Shown: one piece after another, positions 41,552 through 42,930 of the stretch
Layout: every line of letters begins with the position of its first letter
Position numbering within the stretch: position 1 is the stretch's first letter
Origin: Peptoniphilus_A hominis
GTDB lineage: Bacteria; Bacillota; Clostridia; Tissierellales; Peptoniphilaceae
Reading direction: 5' to 3'
Length of the DNA stretch: 42,930 nt
Assembly: GCF_040096015.1 (NCBI RefSeq)
Contig: NZ_JBBMFO010000018.1
Location: 1 to 42,930 of the forward strand
The notes under the pieces: model-generated
What the model saw: only the letters and a program-made list of their open reading frames with translations
What the model was told of the DNA's origin: nothing
Database searches by the model: none
Translations under genes and position numbers: made by a program

Positions 41552-41980
41552 CCAAATAAGATTAACTTATTGAAGTGAATAGAATTATTGTGAAGTTTCT
41601 TATTTGGCGAAACATGACAATTCCATCCAAGATCAGTAAAAATGTTTTTGATTTTTATTAATTTTACAAGTTTTGACTTAAAATGCCAAGACTTTTATAT
41701 AAATCGAATAGTTTTTTATGGACGATAAAGAATTTTTAATAGTATAACTTTTAAAATAATTGATGGTAAATAGTTTGTTTAGATATTACTCTTAGTTTTT
41801 ATATAAAGTGGTACGCAGACTTAGAGTTGGGAATGCGAGAAATATTTATTTTATATAAGGCTTTGGTAAAATAAGAATAAAGGTGATAGTAGTGATTGAA
41901 CCAAAAAGTTTAAGTTGGATGGAATTGGATATTTAAAAAGAATGTCATTTATTTAGAAAATAAAGGCATTCTTTTTTTAT
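41552..41980 (+). ncRNA. Candidate non-coding transcript
   Basis: From the predicted start to the terminator is about 430 nt. The 5' part can fold with CCAAATAAG (41552-41560) and CTTATTTGG (41599-41607), and inside them AACTT/AAGTT. I find no features of RNase P, tmRNA or 6S RNA and no good frame, apart from a 14-residue peptide at its 3' end. It could instead be the leader of a gene lost before the insertion sequence arrived. Confidence 0.35.
41937..41980 (+). terminator. Terminator closing the orphan transcript
   Basis: AAAGAATG (41937-41944) pairs with CATTCTTT (41967-41974); an inner AT stem and a T run complete it. Confidence 0.8.
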
Positions 41981-42177
41981 GTTCTTTTTAAGTTATTAGT
42001 TGGAAAATAAATTGCGACACAAAAAAATTTTGCCACATAAATAAATTATATTTTTTTAAATACAATTCATAAGATAAAATTTCACAAGTCCAAGAAAATT
42101 TGTATTTACATAAAAATCTGCAAGAAGCCACAAAAAAATCGCCACGACAAATGTGGTGACCCCATAAAGTTGGACCT

Positions 42178-42243
42178 AATACCAGGACTGGTAGTTTGCT
42201 AGTTCTGGTATTATTTTATTACTTTCCACCCCTAGGGGTGGAA
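42178..42243 (-). repeat. Two hairpins at the end of the IS element
   Basis: AATACCAG (42178-42185) pairs with CTGGTATT (42205-42212). A perfect 20-base palindrome, TTCCACCCCTAGGGGTGGAA, lies at 42224-42243. They may stop outward and inward transcription through the element. Confidence 0.8.
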
Positions 42244-42246
42244 TTT

Positions 42247-42930
42247 TTATGCTGCATTCTTTTCTCTATATTCTATTGGACTTAAATATCCTAATTTCTC
42301 TTTTATTCTATATTTATTGTAATATTCCATATATTCTTCTATTGTTTCTTTTAATTCTTCATATGAATAGAATTTTTTGCCATAGTATATTTCTTGTTTT
42401 AGTATTCCAAAGAAGTTTTCCATTGGGGAGTTATCTAGACAATTGCCTTTTCTTGACATTGATTGGGTTATTCCTTTGGCTTCAAGTTTTGATGTATATT
42501 GTTTTACTTGATAAGCCCAGCCTTGGTCTGAATGAAAGACTCTTTCTTCTTTATTTATATTTGTTATTTTTATTGCTTTTTCTAAGGCTTTTAGTATTGG
42601 TTCTAGTGTTGGTTGTTTTGATATTTCGTAACTTATGATTTCACTGTTATACATATCTAAATATGGGTTTAGGTAAAGTTTTTTTACTTGATAGTTTCCA
42701 TTTTTATCTTTTTCTAGGTATTTAAATTCTGTTGTATCTGTTGTTATACATGTGTAGGCTTTTTCTACTTTAAAGTTTCTATTTATTTCATTATCTGCTA
42801 CTTTTCCTATTGTTCCTTTGTATGAGGAATATTTTCTTGTTTTCTTTGAGAAACTTGTTACTTGAAGTTTTAGTTTTTGTACTAGTCTTTGTACTTTCTT
42901 CTTGTTTATTACATAGCCTAATCTTTTTAG
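42247..42930 (-). CDS. IS3-family transposase (OrfB), partial
   Basis: The open frame covers 227 residues and runs off the right edge. It starts within the HTH_21 region (RLGYVINKKKVQRLVQKLKL) and continues into the rve integrase core: TTDTTEFKYL (first catalytic Asp), RVFHSDQGWAYQ (second Asp) and NSPMENFFGILKQEIYY (catalytic Glu), ending with YNKYRIKEKLGYLSPIEY. The catalytic residues visible are intact, so the element may be active. OrfA and the programmed frameshift region must lie beyond the window. Confidence 0.95.
   Translation of the reverse strand, partial: LKRLGYVINKKKVQRLVQKLKLQVTSFSKKTRKYSSYKGTIGKVADNEINRNFKVEKAYTCITTDTTEFKYLEKDKNGNYQVKKLYLNPYLDMYNSEIISYEISKQPTLEPILKALEKAIKITNINKEERVFHSDQGWAYQVKQYTSKLEAKGITQSMSRKGNCLDNSPMENFFGILKQEIYYGKKFYSYEELKETIEEYMEYYNKYRIKEKLGYLSPIEYREKNAA

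Larger units (their letters stand above)
41443..42151. other. Long intergenic region before the insertion sequence
   Basis: About 700 bases without a convincing protein gene. It contains a consensus-like promoter (41517-41544), an inverted repeat, a 14-codon frame with a ribosome site (GTG 41892 to TAA 41936, peptide IEPKSLSWMELDI after the start) and a terminator (41937-41980). Bases 41981-42151 hold nothing that I can recognise. Confidence 0.6.
42152..42930 (-). mobile_element. IS3-family (IS150-like) insertion sequence, transposase 3' part and one end
   Basis: The left boundary is set near 42152, where TGTGGTGACCCCATAAAGTT resembles the terminal inverted repeats of IS150-group elements. 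The element runs leftward on the minus strand and its other end is outside the window, so terminal repeats and target duplication cannot be confirmed. Between the transposase stop and the end are two hairpins. Confidence 0.75.

Noticed and set aside
41892..41936. 14-codon frame as a real peptide gene
   Set aside because: It has a plausible ribosome site but is too short to support alone; recorded only as part of the orphan transcript.

Overview
The window is AT-rich, low-GC Firmicute DNA. Shine-Dalgarno sites are strong, starts are mixed ATG/GTG/TTG, and U-tract terminators are plentiful. Gene content fits an anaerobic member of the Tissierellia/Peptoniphilaceae: copper-amine-oxidase-like stalk domains, a NarL/LuxR two-component system, MATE and CLC transporters, and a Na/Pi cotransporter. 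The family assignment is an inference, and no rRNA or tRNA was seen to anchor it.

Left part (1-14587), accessory region. A MATE transporter end and a large serine recombinase are followed by three further blocks. The first holds a GmrSD-like DUF262/DUF1524 nuclease. The second holds a HEPN protein with an overlapping partner, a small RNA with a broken Abi_2 gene, an ApeA-type HEPN protein and a broken DUF4143 ATPase. The third holds MgtC, small membrane proteins, a SWIM protein and a RhuM-like/Doc pair. Each of the four blocks ends in a short out-of-context reading frame resembling the last codons of the 23S rRNA m5U methyltransferase gene rlmD (rumA). The peptide tails are TTHAEVIVLLESK, SHAECITLISKVD, RHAECITLLKK and SHAECITLMVRI, ending at 2679, 5441, 10175 and 14587. 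I read this as serial integration of defence-bearing elements at the 3' end of one rlmD gene lying left of the window. This is the main finding.

Middle part (14600-31063). A decaying pair of small genes is followed by a minus-strand three-gene signalling operon: a membrane sensor-like protein, a histidine kinase and a LuxR-type regulator. Next is a plus-strand envelope operon of a stalk-domain protein, an SPFH/SHOCT protein, a double zinc-ribbon membrane protein and a lipoprotein split by an in-frame TGA. It is followed by a bacterial PH-domain protein, a hotdog thioesterase, two small membrane proteins, an MFS transporter, a Na/Pi cotransporter with a PhoU domain, a C39-like peptidase and an acidic coiled-coil protein.

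Right part (31078-42930). Minus-strand LysR and PAP2 genes are followed by a minus-strand AraC, MBOAT and SGNH-like cell-surface acylation group. The plus strand then carries nnrE overlapping a MATE gene, and an uncharacterised secreted protein overlapping a CLC chloride transporter. An ArsC/Spx-like gene lies on the minus strand. Next comes a promoter-to-terminator stretch without a convincing protein, a possible structured RNA. The window ends inside an IS3-family element.

Many accessory genes carry single-base or short frameshifts, often in homopolymers or short repeats. These could be real decay, phase variation or assembly error; sequence alone cannot decide.
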